Assembly (NCBI GenBank): GCA_012295275.1
Contig: CM022673.1
Span: forward strand, 14,861,288 to 14,925,287
Direction of reading: 5' to 3'
DNA from: Chrysomallon squamiferum
Taxonomy: Eukaryota > Mollusca > Gastropoda > Neomphalida > Peltospiridae
Length of the DNA stretch: 64,000 nucleotides
The translations under genes were made by a program, and so were the position numbers. Positions 38,464-50,087 of the stretch are shown piece after piece; position 1 is the stretch's first letter, and every line of letters begins with the position of its first letter. The notes beneath the pieces are model-generated. The model was not told the origin of the DNA. It worked only from the letters and a program-made list of their open reading frames with translations, and ran no database searches.

Positions 38464-39592
38464 GTGATGGCTGAGAGATTGTGCCGGATATCACGGGGGG
38501 CAAATTGCGGCTGCGATACATCCGTACCGACTCGTTACGATCCGATATGCTGGACACTTCCTTGTGTCCTGCAATCGTGGCGAGAATCCATTCTTTTCCC
38601 TACCCAAAACTTTTCTGCAACGGACACGCCCGCTGACCTGTCAGAAAGTGTGCCCGTCGCAGACGTGCTTCACAACAGCTTGCTCTGATTGGCACGTTAA
38701 TTTTTTTCCATTCCATTCCATTCCAATTTTTGGACTCTCAGAAACCACAGATTAGCTCAGATTCACTTGCTCAGCATTCCCGTTCAACTTTCCGACAGAC
38801 ACAAGACGTCACAGATTCGCTCCACTTGCTCAGTTTTCCAGATTCGCTGTTTCGATCCAAAAAGTTCCCGGTTTCTAGAAGGAATAATTGTTCAACTTCC
38901 GCACTTGGATTGCCATTTAATTGTTCCTGCAAATTCGCTAAAATTGTGATAGGAATACTTCCAGGACCACGGTACACACGATCGCGAAAAACAAAAGCAA
39001 AAGGAATTGAGTTTCAGCCAACCATCGACGAGCTAGCGTTCAACCAATAACATTCCAGTTCCAACGAAAGTCTGCAACCAATCAACGACGAGCTAGCGCC
39101 AGCCACTAAAAAGCCAGTCTGCACAAAAAGCTGTCGACCAATCAACTTAGAGACAGCACCAACCAATCAGAATCCACAGTCCACCGGGAATTATCTGTTC
39201 ATCTTTGAAACTTCCCAAATTAGGATTCCAATTCAATTTCGAACTTAGAACATTCGACATCAAATCTGGTAAGAAAAGGAATCCTATCATCCCAGCACGT
39301 CATACTCACTTTCCCAGCACCAAACTTTGAAACTTCCTCTTATCTCTCCCCTTACCAACCTCAAACCCTCTCCCCCAGTGCTAGTGTTGTCAAATATTTT
39401 AAATTCGTGTATTGTAATTATTAATTTAATATTAATTGCATATAGACAAATATAAATATATAAATATTATCTTAACTTTTAATTCTTGGAATATTATTAG
39501 CAAAACTAAATTTAATAATTTAACCTTGTTTGCTTTTTTGTAGTGTCATTAGTGAAATAAAAATAATTAATCAACTCGTATACTAAATAAAA

Positions 39593-41564
39593 ATGGCCGA
39601 TACGAATAAATCCATCGGCACAGTTAGTGCCGAGGTTGCCCCTCAACAAATCTGCGGAACGGAGGCGGAATTACCACGCGTGGAATCTCTTGACTCCCCG
39701 GTCGACAGAGACAATGGAAACCTATCCGACAACTCTGAGGGGGACACGATATACGTGGGACTGGTAGAGACGACACCCGACGGCTCCCCCCGCCCCACCC
39801 TGTCCCCAGACTGTAAACAAATCCTCAACTGCACCGCAACTGCCCCAACCGGAATGACCATCATTCCAGAGTCCCCACAACACAAAAACAAGAAAAAGGA
39901 AAACCCACCCAACTGTCCAATCCCCCAAAAACAGGCTCCAGTCAGCACATCGAACAGGTTTTCAGCCCTGGACATGCTGAGCATTGCTGTTCCCCAACAG
40001 GGCTCGCAAAAAAATCCTCAAACTGTCAGCCAGCCCCCTAGGCCCGCTAAGTCCCCAATCCCGGACTGAGACGGGTCTTTTTTTAAAAAAGAAACCCGTC
40101 TCTGTACGAAGCGATCTTTTTCCAACAGTCCATCTCGCGACTGTTGGACGATACCTTTTATCACACCCGGATGTCAGATGAGGCAACCTTCATCAGGGCC
40201 GACTCCGACACCCCACTCATCAAACTGGGTACCAGTATTGAACTGATGCCCAACCCCATGGAGTGTCAAAAGGTGTGGGTCACACTGGAGAGGTGTACCA
40301 AAGAACCTCACGAAACGAGAGGACCCTCACCCCCAAAACAAACAAACCCATCTACCCCAAACGGACAGACACACACACAGGACAAAACAAGCAGCCAAGC
40401 CATACACAGACAAATGGACAAGACGGTGGCTTGCGGCACCTGGGGGCAATGCACTTTCGTTGCAGAACCCCTAAAACAGACAACACCAACCAAAACAAGG
40501 CCGACAACACAGACGGAAATACAAACAGCGACATGACGGCCATACGAAACAAATTCCCCAACACGCCCCCAAAGTAGCAATAAACACAGGAGTTCCTGCT
40601 CCTCAACCTGACGCCGGGACGACCCTGGCCAAGAGAATTCATATACACCCATGTACCACCAACTGGACGGGCAGCCTCCACACCTCAACAACAAAACAGC
40701 ACCCCACAAAAAAACACCCACTACACAACACAAAAGGCACACAAACCAGCAACAACTGCCACCACAACAACAGATCAATCCCTACGGAAACTCATAAAAA
40801 AAACAACCTGGCATGGAAACAAAACATACTGGACGCATTAAAAAAAGAAAACCCAGACGTGATGATTCAGAACATCACTATCTGGAAAAACGGCTACTGG
40901 GATGTGCTTCTGTCTGCCACAACAAAAGCAGAGCACATCCTATTCCACAACAGAACATTCAAACTGTGGGCGTTTCAGACACACCCCACAAAATGCGCCC
41001 AGTGCCAGAGATGGGGACACAACACAACAAAGTGCAGGTCGTTGCAGGGGACACCCAACGTGTTTCAGGTGTGGGGGCAAACACCCCAAGAAAACGCCCG
41101 ACAACCCGTGCCGCCAACCCACCCAGTGTGCAAACTGCAACGGCCGTCACTACACACACAGCCACCTGTGCGCGGCCTACCGCAACGCACTGAAACACAT
41201 GGAGGCCAAAAACACACACACAGCAACCCCTCCTCACTCGTCAGCCATACACCCATACACACCAGCCTCCAGGACAAACACAAGACAAACACAAACAGGC
41301 TCAATCAACAACAAAGACAGCCCAGTGACAGCCCTCCAACTACTCAGGGTTGTCACTGGCCTATTCCTAGACGGAGCACTACAAACTCCCAACCCCAACC
41401 TAAATAACAGATTGGAGGCAGCGGTAAAAAAAGCCACGATGGCGGCATGTCAAACCCTACAACACCACCTGGGAATACCGCTGGAACTAGACACTGTGCT
41501 CCCACACGCAAGCAACTACTACAAAAACATCACCAACACCGAAAACACTAAACAAATAAAATAA
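39593..41564 (+). pseudogene. Retrotransposon ORF1, gag-like (copy E, frameshifted)
   Basis: Starts at the ATG in AAAATGGCCGATAC. An acidic Ser/Thr/Pro-rich N-terminus (39593-40069) is followed in another frame by the conserved block at 40144-40536 (TRMSDEATFIRADSDTPL, then KVWVTLERCTKEPHE). A third frame at 40902-41564 carries the zinc knuckles CFRCGGKHPKKTPDNPC and CANCNGRHYTHSHLC and a helix-rich tail (LEAAVKKATMAACQTLQHHL). At least three frameshifts separate these parts. Compared with copy C, one lies in an A run near 39895, where copy E has an extra A. The product would bind element RNA. Confidence 0.75.
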
Positions 41565-41627
41565 ATACAGTCAAAATACACGCAACAGAACCAACCTCTA
41601 ACACTACCAAACTCCTTCACATCACAC

Positions 41628-44600
41628 ATGGGAGACAAACAAAACATTAAACACAAACAAGCCAAAGGCCTTAACATCCTACAATGGAATGCCAAAGGCC
41701 TCAAAACAGGAGGCCATGGCGAAGAACTCAAACACTACATAACTAACTCTAATATACAGTTAGACATAATATGCACACAAGAAACCTGGATCACCAACAC
41801 ACAAACACGGAAGAATCAACTCTTCCAAAACTCATTCTAGGTTTCTATGGTTTCTTTCCACAACACCAACTGCACCACGAGAGGAGGAGTAGCGACATTT
41901 GTCAGAAATGAGCTCTCCTACTCACGTATCACACTCACAAATCACCACATCAACATAGAGACACTTGGGATATCAATACATGGCCAGGATGAAGACATTA
42001 ACATTTTTAACTATTACACCCACCCAGGCAAAAATCAATGCAACATAACACTCGAACACTACACTAAAAGCATTCCCGCTAAATTTATCGACAACTCCAT
42101 TGTACTAGGGGACTTCAACAGCAGAAACCACCTATGGGGTTCCTCTAGTACAGGCAAACAGGGAATCATCGTCAAAAAATTTATGGAGCTTAACAAACAC
42201 ATGTCTGAACGATGGCACGCCAACCTTCCTATCAGACATATACAACACCTGGTCATGCATTGATATCTCAACAGTGTCTGAAACAATAGCCTCTAAATGC
42301 GAATGGAAAGTCCTCAACAACCTCAACAGTGATCACCTACCAATACTCATCTCATACAACACACAAAACAACTGGAAAGAGGTAACAATAAACAAACACA
42401 AATGGAACTTCACGAAAGCCAACTGGACTGAATTTAAAAAACAATGTCTGGACACAGACCCTAAACTCATTCGAAGCAATAATATCGACACTTTTAACCA
42501 AAATTTAACTGACAAAATAATTAGCATTGCTTATAAAACTATTCCAATTTCTAATTATAAATACAAAAATAATTCAGTCCCTTGGTGGAGTGAAGAACTA
42601 AAACTCCTCACAAAGGCACGCAACAAACATCGCAAAACATACCAAAAACACAACTCAGCAACCAACCTCGCAAACCTCAAAATCAGTAAACACAAAGTCT
42701 CACAAGCCGTGCTACATGCAAAAAGAGAATCGTGGAAAACCTTCTGCACATCTATCAACATCAACACATCTAGTAAGGAAATTTGGGCCAGAATCAAACG
42801 CATACAGGGCAAACCAATTAGCAAGAACACACTACTCGTCCGCAACAAAACCTCCATACAAACAAAGAGAAGGCCGCTGCTCTGGGAGATGTCTTTAAAC
42901 ACAACTCGAGTACAAACAACTTTCCCCCCAAATTTCGAAAAATTAAAAATAAATTAGAAACAGTCAACAAAATTCCACCTGACTCAAAAACCCCAGGAAC
43001 AAAATATAATATTCCCTTCACACTCCCAGAAATGACAGCGGCCTTCTCCGACCGTAAAGGAACGGCCCCAGGGCCAGACAAATTCTCCTACCTATTCTTT
43101 CAAAACATGCCCACAGACATGCTAAATCTATTTCTGGAACTCTATAACACTATCTGGAAGGAAGGATACCTTCCCCTCAAATGGAAGCATGCTGACGTCT
43201 TCAGCCTTCCAAAACAGGGCAAGGATCTTTCCAACCCCTCCAACTATCGTCCTATCTCACTAACGTCCTGTGTCTGCAAAACCATGGAGGCTATGGTCAA
43301 CAAACGCCTAACCCACTTTCTGGAAAAGAACCAACTCATTTCGGCCTTTCAAAGTGGTTTCCGAAAAAACCACTCCACAAGCGACCACATAACCAGATTA
43401 CAATCTGAAATATCCGAGTCTTTGTTTACTGGACAAAAAGTGTTTGTTGACATAGAAAAAGCCTATGATATGGTCTGGAGACATGGTCTTCTAATTAAAG
43501 TCTACAACATGGGCATAAGAGGCCCTATGTTCGGCTTTATAGAAGCGTTCTTGAAAAATAGATCCTTTACGGTCAATGTAAACGAAAACTTCTCAGACAG
43601 CTTGGATTTGGAGAATGGGATCCCCCAGGGTTCAGTTATCGCCCTACTCTTTTTTTAGCATTTTTATTAATGACCTAGCACATAAACTAGCCACTAACTC
43701 GAAAAACCGCAACTAAGCTTAGCATAGGATTATTTGCGGATGATACAGCCTTTTGGCGTGCTGGAAACTGTCTTAAACAAATCGAAACAGATCTGCAAAA
43801 AGACTTAAATAACTTACAAAATTGGGCGGAAACTTGGGGAGTCACCATCTCCCAATCCAAGACTGTCACCGTATACTTTGGGAGAAAAGTCAACATTAAA
43901 CACAATAAAATAAACCTACACTACAACAACACAAAAATCCCACAAGTAAACGCAGTCAAATTCCTGGGAGTCACCTTCGACAGGTGCCTTAACTTTAAAC
44001 AACACATCACCAACACAATCAACACATGCACACAATACATGAACCTACTGAAAGTGCTTTCGAACGCCAAATGGGGAGCTGACAGGTCATCTCTCTTGAT
44101 GGTGTTCAAGCATTAATAGTGTCGAGACTCCAGTATGGATCCCAGGCGTTCAGCGGTGTGTCTGAATACCAACTAAAACGGCTAGACACCGTCTACAACA
44201 AGGCACTCAGAATTGTTGCAAGGGTATTCCCAGGCACACCGACGGACAGTCTGTTTGTGGAACTAAACATGCTGCCGCTGCGAATCCGACGCAGCACACA
44301 GTGTCTCAAACACTGGTTCAAAATAAAAAATCTCATCCCCACCCATCCCATAAACACAATAATCCCAAACAACTTACCCTACATCAACGACAGAGAAGCA
44401 TCACTCAACGACACACACAGGACAGCAAAAAGACTAAACCTACTGGACCTAGAACTTGAAAACAACCCGTCACCCTTAGAACCCCCATGGACAATGAAAC
44501 AACTTGACATACCTCTAACGCTTAGACAGGCAGTATCGACGACGGAACACGACCCATTTAAAAACGTAATTTTTAGAGCAGCACTAAGCGACAACTACTC

Positions 44601-45456
44601 GGACTTCGTACAAATATACACGGACGGCTCCAAAGACCCTTTCACGGGAAGAACCGGCATGGCCTTTCATGTCAGGCCGGAACTACCCGACGTACCCTTC
44701 AACTACAAAGGTAGACTGACCAACAACCTATCCGTCTTCACTACGGAACTAATAGCTATTCTCTCGGCACTTAAATGGGTCTTAACTCAAACTTACGTCA
44801 ATAGCCAAAAAAAGAAATACCTCATACTGACTGATTCCCTCAGCTCACTGCAATTCTGCACAAACTCAAATTCAGCAGCTCCCAGTACATTAGACAGATT
44901 ATCGAACTCACAAACTGTATCACCCACAGAGGACACAAGGTCACCTTCGAGTGGGTACCCGCCCACGTGGGTGTTACTGGAAACGAGCTGGCAGACAAAA
45001 ACGCAAAACACTCGATAGAAGACAACACGATTGGCTGACTAAATACGTTAATGAAATCATGACCATAGCGCACAATAAGCTAATAAAATCATGGCAACAA
45101 GACTGGGACAACAAGACTAGACTATAGCACTACATAATCAAACCAAAAGTCAACTCGCCCAGCCCACTCTCAGACAACAACAAAACAACTCAAACTTTAA
45201 CCCGTCTCAGAGTGGGAGTGACCTTCGGACTAAACGACAGCAGACAGACTCGACAACACTGAGTGACAAATGCGGCACATGCCATAAACTGGACAACGTC
45301 AGACACTATTTTCTACTGCACAAAGTACAACAAGGACAGACAAATTAAATGTATTCAGCAAATATCAAAGTCAGGTTTACTCCATTTGACATTTTCAACC
45401 CTCCCCCCAAACACCTAAAAAAAACAAGTGGACAACCTCAGTGCGAAATGTGGAAG
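41628..45456 (+). pseudogene. Retrotransposon ORF2: endonuclease, reverse transcriptase, RNase H (copy E, frameshifted)
   Basis: The AP-type endonuclease reads NILQWNAKGLK and ICTQETW (41628-41840), then in another frame GGVATFVRNELSYSR and VLGDFNSRNHLWGSSS (41847-42263). A linker runs 42274-42957. Reverse transcriptase at 43032-43658 shows GTAPGPDKFSYLFF, YRPISLT, FVDIEKAYDMVW and GIPQGSV. After a frameshift the catalytic FADDTAFW lies near 43733-43756. RNase H at about 44610-45010 shows IYTDGSKD, FTTELIAIL, LTDSLSSL and, after a frameshift near 44880, EWVPAHVGVTGNELADKNAK. The C-terminus keeps a CGTCHKLDNV-type Cys/His motif near 45270. At least five frame breaks make it non-functional. Confidence 0.82.
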
Positions 45457-45480
45457 CAACAAAAATCAATTTTAAAACAG

Positions 45481-45639
45481 TTTACAAGTGGGGGTGTCTG
45501 CAGGGGGGCGGTGATTGGGTGTGAGATGGGAGACGATACCTGACAGTGCCGACTCCCCTCCTCCATCGGTCGGGGTTAGGAGTTTCGGTATGATTCCCAT
45601 ATCCCGACTCATTTTCGAATTTTTCAGTTCGGTCAATTA
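45481..45639. other. GC-richer spacer between copy E and the unnamed element copy 3
   Basis: Contains GGGGTGTCTGCAGGGGGGCG and a CCGACTCCCCTCCTCC string. It is not matched by other parts of the window. It could be the true 5' end of copy 3 or the 3' tail of copy E. No coding frame is supported. Confidence 0.4.
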
Positions 45640-48600
45640 GTTCGTTTCGGAGAAAAGTCCGAAAATTTTTCTCGTATTCAACACGTTAAAATCAGTCATT
45701 TTCAATATCGGAGGAAAATCTATCTAAGGGCAGGTAGAGGCGAAGAATAATATTTTATTATATGTGAATTTATATTGAAATCTGACATACCCGAGATAAT
45801 TTATTAACCCCGGGAAGAATAGCTGTAAAATCTAAATGGTTTCAAAATCAAATATGACGGATGAAAATTCTAGTGAAACAGAAGTGATTTCTACCCTCGA
45901 TTTCAGCCATTATGTTTGATAAATGAGTGATAGAACACACTGATGCTGTATAAATATACAGTGGTACTATACGTCACACTTATTACCCGATGGATTGTAA
46001 ATTGTGGATGATTGTGGATTTTGCGAGTGTCTTCAGCCAATTGGTATGAACTAATTTTGAAATTTAGTAATCATTATTATGTTGGCCTTCTTTTCAGGAT
46101 GCCTAACTTGAAGCGGAAAATCCCCCAATCCATGGACTGGTATTGCCAAGCAACACTTGGAAGAGAACTTTTCCAATGGAATTCCAATTTCTTTGGCGAA
46201 TTTCTTAAATGGTCACGTATTGTTTATTTTTGTCTTTCGCTGCGAAAAAAGCCGTGTGAAGACCGTTAGAGAACTTCAATCATATATCCACAATAATATT
46301 ACTGGTCAGAGAAATACAGTTTTGAATTATATTACATCACAAATTCAGAAACTTGCTGACAACACTTTGAACAAGTTCAAGAAACTCAGAGACACTGGAA
46401 TTCAATATGTTTCATTCCATCTGCCATGAAAGTTTTGCTCAGCTGAACCTGACCAGCACAAGTGCCATAGCAGAGAGATCATGAAAGTTTGCAACTTGCC
46501 AAACAGAAGCAGGATCTCTTAAAACATCAGAATTGGATTAAGGTAAGGAATATTATGGCCAAGTGCCATCAGAGAAGGTCTGAATCAGTAAAGAGACTAA
46601 ATCAAAAAATCGAGAACAGAAGGGCAGTTATCCTAAGTAAAATCACAGCTGGATTCTTCTGCTCTTGCTGAAGGTCTGGGGAAAGCTACAAAAATCATAT
46701 GTTTAGAAAAGAAACATCAGCAAATTAAGAAATGCCATAAAATGAAAAAAATGCAATGTTTCTATCCCAGACTAATGATGAAAGAGTGGAAGTATTGGAA
46801 AGGAAACTGGCAGAAAGGGAGGAGGAAATCCTCCAGCTTCAAGACGACAAACTAATGCTAGAAGATGGGGTAAAAGAGCTGGAGAGTTTTGTTGAACAAA
46901 CCAAGTCCAATGGGAGGACTTATTCTCCTGAAATGAGACTGAAAGTTTTTGATGCTGTTGTTGCCCAAGTCCCAATGAACAACATACCATCACTGATTAG
47001 AAAGTTTGCCCTTCGCTCTGGAACAACCCTAACTGTTGTTCCACACAGGACTACAGTAGAAGCAATGGTAAGAGAACTTGGGGCAATAAGTGATCTTCAA
47101 ATTGCAGAAGCTATTTTATATAATAAGGACTCAACTATTGGCTTTGATGCCACGACAGAAGAAGGCATTCATTTAAACAGCATACACATCACCATCCATG
47201 CTGATTGCTATGTTGTTGCTGCCGATCAGTTACCTGGAGATACAGCCAATGACTATCACATCTGTGATTCAATTGATAATGTCATTTGTCATTTCTTTGA
47301 TAAAGACTATCAAACCATATAACAGATTAATTTCAAATATATCCAACAGTCTTACTGACCGTTGTGCAGCGAACCATGCTGCAATACAGCTGGTGATTCT
47401 TTCCTGGGCCAAGACTAAACTGTAATTTGCACCCACTGGACTCCATAGCCACAAAAGCTAGAACAGCACCCAAGGAATGTGAAGGGGGTGCAAAGGGACA
47501 GATTTGGGGAAATGATTGCTGTGCATCCAACATCATTGCACAGATGAACAAACTCCACTTTAAGGACAATAAGGGCGATCCCCAGGGGGTCAAGACTTTT
47601 TTTGACCACAACCTGCCTCAGAGGATCGTTCAGGTATCTGGGTAATCGCCTGCATGTTCTGTTTCATATATGTGGCATATATATTCGGCATCATGCATTG
47701 TTCAAAAAATATTTGAACAAGGTGAGTGTGTGGTGGATTGCATGCTAGTGTCTTGGCTGACTGTCAGTAACAGGGCCGGTTGAGATGCAGGCATTAGGCC
47801 TGTTAGGCAAGATGTTAACTGGCCCTTGGATGAAAAAAATTTACACTGCTGCAGTGGACCATGTAGAGTGGATCCAAGTCATTAAACAGATTTGTCCAAA
47901 AACTGAAGGACCAGACGGACGCACCAATGGATCTCCTGGCATGTGAAACATTTTTTTGGCAACCAGCTTCATCAAGTCGAAGATAAAACTCTTCTCAAAT
48001 TACAGGAGCCACCCAAGGATGGGACCATCTTCAGTGACATGATGAAAGCATGTCTTTAAGGCACTGTCGATGTCCTTGTGCAGCAATAAAAGAAATTGTT
48101 TTCAGATGACTGGAAGATCACGGAGAGGCTGAGAATAAAAACTAAAAGTGCTAGATCTCAATATGGATGATGAAGAGATAGCGGGCATGTTCAATGCTGC
48201 AAAACAGAAGGCGGCTAATGCAACTGTTTGCTATCTCAAGTAAGTTGAGGGCACAAAAAAATAAAACTGGACTATCTAGATGGTTTAGAAAAGGAGAGGA
48301 GACATATGATTCTCATGAAGGCTGTACAGGTAGGTCAGAAACAAAGGCAGGAGAAGAATGAAGCAGAATGAGTTGAGAGCAGAATTATCAAGAAGACAAG
48401 CTGACAAACATCAAGCAAGAGAGACATCTGAGGAAAAAACTAAAACTGAAAATTGTTAAAGTTGCAGAGATTGGTGAGGAATTTCTGAGCTTTCTGATGG
48501 TAAGCAGGAGCAACTCCAGGAACTGTTGGAAGGCAAATCTGTTGGTTGTAACATTTGTCATGGATGGTTTGAAGATGGGCACCAGATTCTTTACAATGGC

Positions 48601-48710
48601 AGAATTGAAAAGATGAAGGCTAAGGGAAGTAAGTGTGTTATAGCATATTGTCACAGACAAACACATGATGCAACTGACTGATATGTTTTCCAGTTGGCTG
48701 CAGACTTGAC
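45640..48710 (+). mobile_element. Unnamed transposase-like element, copy 3 (longest)
   Basis: About 3 kb, with the start shared with copy 1 (CTCGTATTC, then GGCAGGTAGAGG at about 45728). An intron-like acceptor (CTTCTTTTCAG) precedes the ATG at 46099. A first coding stretch reads to QNWIK (46542), a phase-0 intron runs 46543-46770, and the coiled-coil exon is 46771-47322. Further broken frames read LTDRCAANHAAIQL, HPLDSIA, DCCASNIIAQMNKLHFKDNK and EMQALGLLGKMLTGPWMKK (about 47790-47840). The end, near 48550-48670, reads GWFEDGHQILYNGRIEKMKA then VIAYCHRQTHDATD. The 3' part looks like a small Tudor/SH3-like domain; that is inference. Confidence 0.6.
46771..47322 (+). pseudogene. Coiled-coil transposase-like protein, central exon (copy 3)
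   Basis: Nearly identical to the exon at 23330-23881: same length, only a handful of substitutions (for example Asn for Asp right after the splice site and Ile for Thr in the HITIHADC string). It keeps the coiled coil, PHRTTVEAM and GFDATTEEG (Asp codon 47146-47148). Reading ends at TAA 47320-47322, at the same place where copy 1 has TGA, and the downstream homology continues in another frame (SNSLTDRCAANHAAIQ). The break is therefore shared by both copies. Confidence 0.6.
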
Positions 48711-50050
48711 TATATAAATGATTTGACTATATAAATATTGGTTTGAGGAATAAGTCATTACATAGAAGAAAACTTAAGCTTAATTGATAACAAGCTGTAA
48801 TTTAATCAATGTATTCTCCGTTATTTACCACTTCTTCCCAACAGTCAAATTTTTGATGCCTCTGCAATAAATATGAAATAGTTATGAACTGCAATGACTT
48901 ATTTATCAACACAGTACATTTTTTGGAATGAGGTAAGTAGATTGTCATGGACAACTTTGTTTCTGTATAAAATGTCTCATTAAGGACTGCGTGACATTAT
49001 CTACAATAATTCTTGTTAGAACTTTTTCAGCTAATTGAAGTTGCCAAGTTAGGCTAATTAAAATCTGCTGTATTACTAATTATTTATATTGCACTTTCAA
49101 TAGCTTGAATTGAGAGAACTAGCTACCATCTATCTTCAGTCCAAATTTCACTAATAAAATTTGATTAAGAAAGTTACATGCATTTTCGTGAAAAACAATA
49201 GGATTTTGGTCACGCCATTGTAATGCAAATGCAGTAAATAATAGAACAATTAATTAGTGTTAATTGAAAACGTTAAAATGCTGTAATTTCCTTAATACTC
49301 AACAGAATCACGTGTTTGTTGTCTTTTACAGGGTTTTTTTTAGAGTTCTTTTCAGCAATGTTATTTATGTTGAAGTTGGGGGTGTTTGAATTTTTTGTCC
49401 ACATACCTAATTGACCAACCAACCCCAAAAGAAAACCACGTTGAAGTAAAAATATGATTTTGGTGTCATTTTAAAGGGGTTTACAAGCTCTACCCAACTG
49501 TCTTATTTGTTTTCAGATTTGTGGGGTTTGAAAACTTTGTCCACATACCTAGATTAAGCTTTGCTAGTTAAAACATTACTTAAATACAAATATTCTAAAG
49601 ACCCATCAAACAGCTATACATTATTGTATAAATACTACTTAACTTATCTAGATGTCACAGAACGCTGCTCTGTACAATGCTTCGTGTTAACACCAACAGC
49701 CCAACCAAACAATATTTGCTTGTTATATATAATAACTTCTCCTTCCTCTGCACATGGCTTGCAGAAAGTACATGATCTTCACGAGCTGCCGCTTTCTTTC
49801 TTTTCAAAATTACTCAATTTTCATTGGTTCACCAAACTTATTATCCTTTTAGTAAAACAAAGGAAAACCACGCATGCGTGATGCCCTCTGACATATGTTA
49901 CACACATTTGCTTAATTAGTTAATTCCAGATTCGTCGTAATTCTGTAAGACTTGTATTCTAAATCCTTTATTTTACAGTTTCTGAACAACTGTTTTCCTT
50001 TTGGTACCTTTATAATATTTAATAAATTTTATATTTATAAAGATTACAAA

Positions 50051-50087
<37 letters not shown>

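Larger units (their letters stand above)
38464..45480 (+). mobile_element. I/Jockey-group non-LTR retrotransposon, array copy E (nearly full length)
   Basis: About 7.0 kb with leader, gag-like ORF1 (39593 to about 41564) and ORF2 (41628 to about 45456) encoding endonuclease, reverse transcriptase and RNase H in that order, then a Cys/His C-terminus. The order and the RNase H domain point to the I group of the Jockey/I lineage. The leader differs from the others at its very start (38464-38720, no GTGATAGGCGTGCC head) but is type 2 from about 38880 on, with the CCAAT cluster and intron-like segment. Both ORFs carry several frameshifts, so it is inactive as read. It is antisense to the host gene. 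Confidence 0.82.
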
